Below are positions 14,801 through 14,811 of a DNA stretch of 14,811 nucleotides, one piece after another. The translations under genes were made by a program, and so were the position numbers. The notes beneath the pieces are model-generated. The model ran no database searches and had not been told where the DNA came from. It saw only the letters and a program-made list of their open reading frames with translations. The DNA comes from DATIJJ01 sp039936115. Its GTDB lineage: Bacteria; Pseudomonadota; Gammaproteobacteria; DSM-16500. Position 1 is the first letter of the stretch; every line of letters starts with the position of its first letter. The DNA lies in NCBI GenBank assembly GCA_039936115.1, contig JBDTIZ010000053.1, positions 1-14,811 of the forward strand, written 5' to 3'.

Positions 14801-14811
14801 GTTTTATTGCC

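Noticed and set aside
1..14811. CRISPR arrays, tRNA or rRNA genes, insertion sequences
   Set aside because: No regularly spaced repeats, cloverleaf or rRNA-like sequence, or transposase motifs were seen on either strand.

Overview
The window is AT-rich, compact on both strands, and looks like an accessory region of a gammaproteobacterium of the Legionellales (Legionella/Coxiella/Berkiella-like). No rRNA, tRNA or taxonomically decisive core gene is present, so this assignment is an inference. It rests on eukaryotic-type domains (ankyrin repeats, a U-box/RING-like domain, long coiled coils), a Fic protein, and a tandem motif at 11209-11228. That motif matches, at all but its last base, the PmrA box described for Dot/Icm effector promoters of Legionella and Coxiella (cTTAATatT-N2-cTTAATatT).

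Layout. 86-1216 (-): class II Fic AMP-transferase with a C-terminal winged helix. Two 29-bp palindromes lie over and upstream of its promoter, and that promoter predicts a leaderless mRNA. 1371-3818 (+): large HAD-superfamily protein of the COG5610 type, divergent from fic. 3932-8023 (-): 1363-residue protein with ankyrin repeats in the first half and TPR-like helical repeats in the second, facing the HAD gene tail to tail across a hairpin. 8310-8627 and 8858-9241 (+): two small exported proteins, one extremely tyrosine-rich and one probably beta-rich with two cysteines, separated by a strong terminator and a promoter carrying an 18-bp palindrome. 9323-11098 (-): ABC exporter half-transporter. 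11283-14637 (+): a three-gene run made of an unrecognised helical protein behind the PmrA-like box, a protein with a poly(A)-polymerase-type C-terminal domain but no catalytic head, and a U-box/coiled-coil protein. The run ends at a terminator followed by two palindromic intergenic repeats.

How the genes may work together. The 11283-14637 run and the ankyrin/TPR protein read as candidate type IV secreted effectors, with the first gene of the run probably under PmrA-type control. The fic gene looks autoregulated. The ABC exporter and the two exported proteins concern the envelope and have no obvious link to the effectors. No mobile element, phage gene, CRISPR array or RNA gene was recognised. 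The strongest leads are the PmrA-like promoter, the headless poly(A)-polymerase-like gene beside a U-box gene, and the Fic operator/leaderless promoter arrangement.
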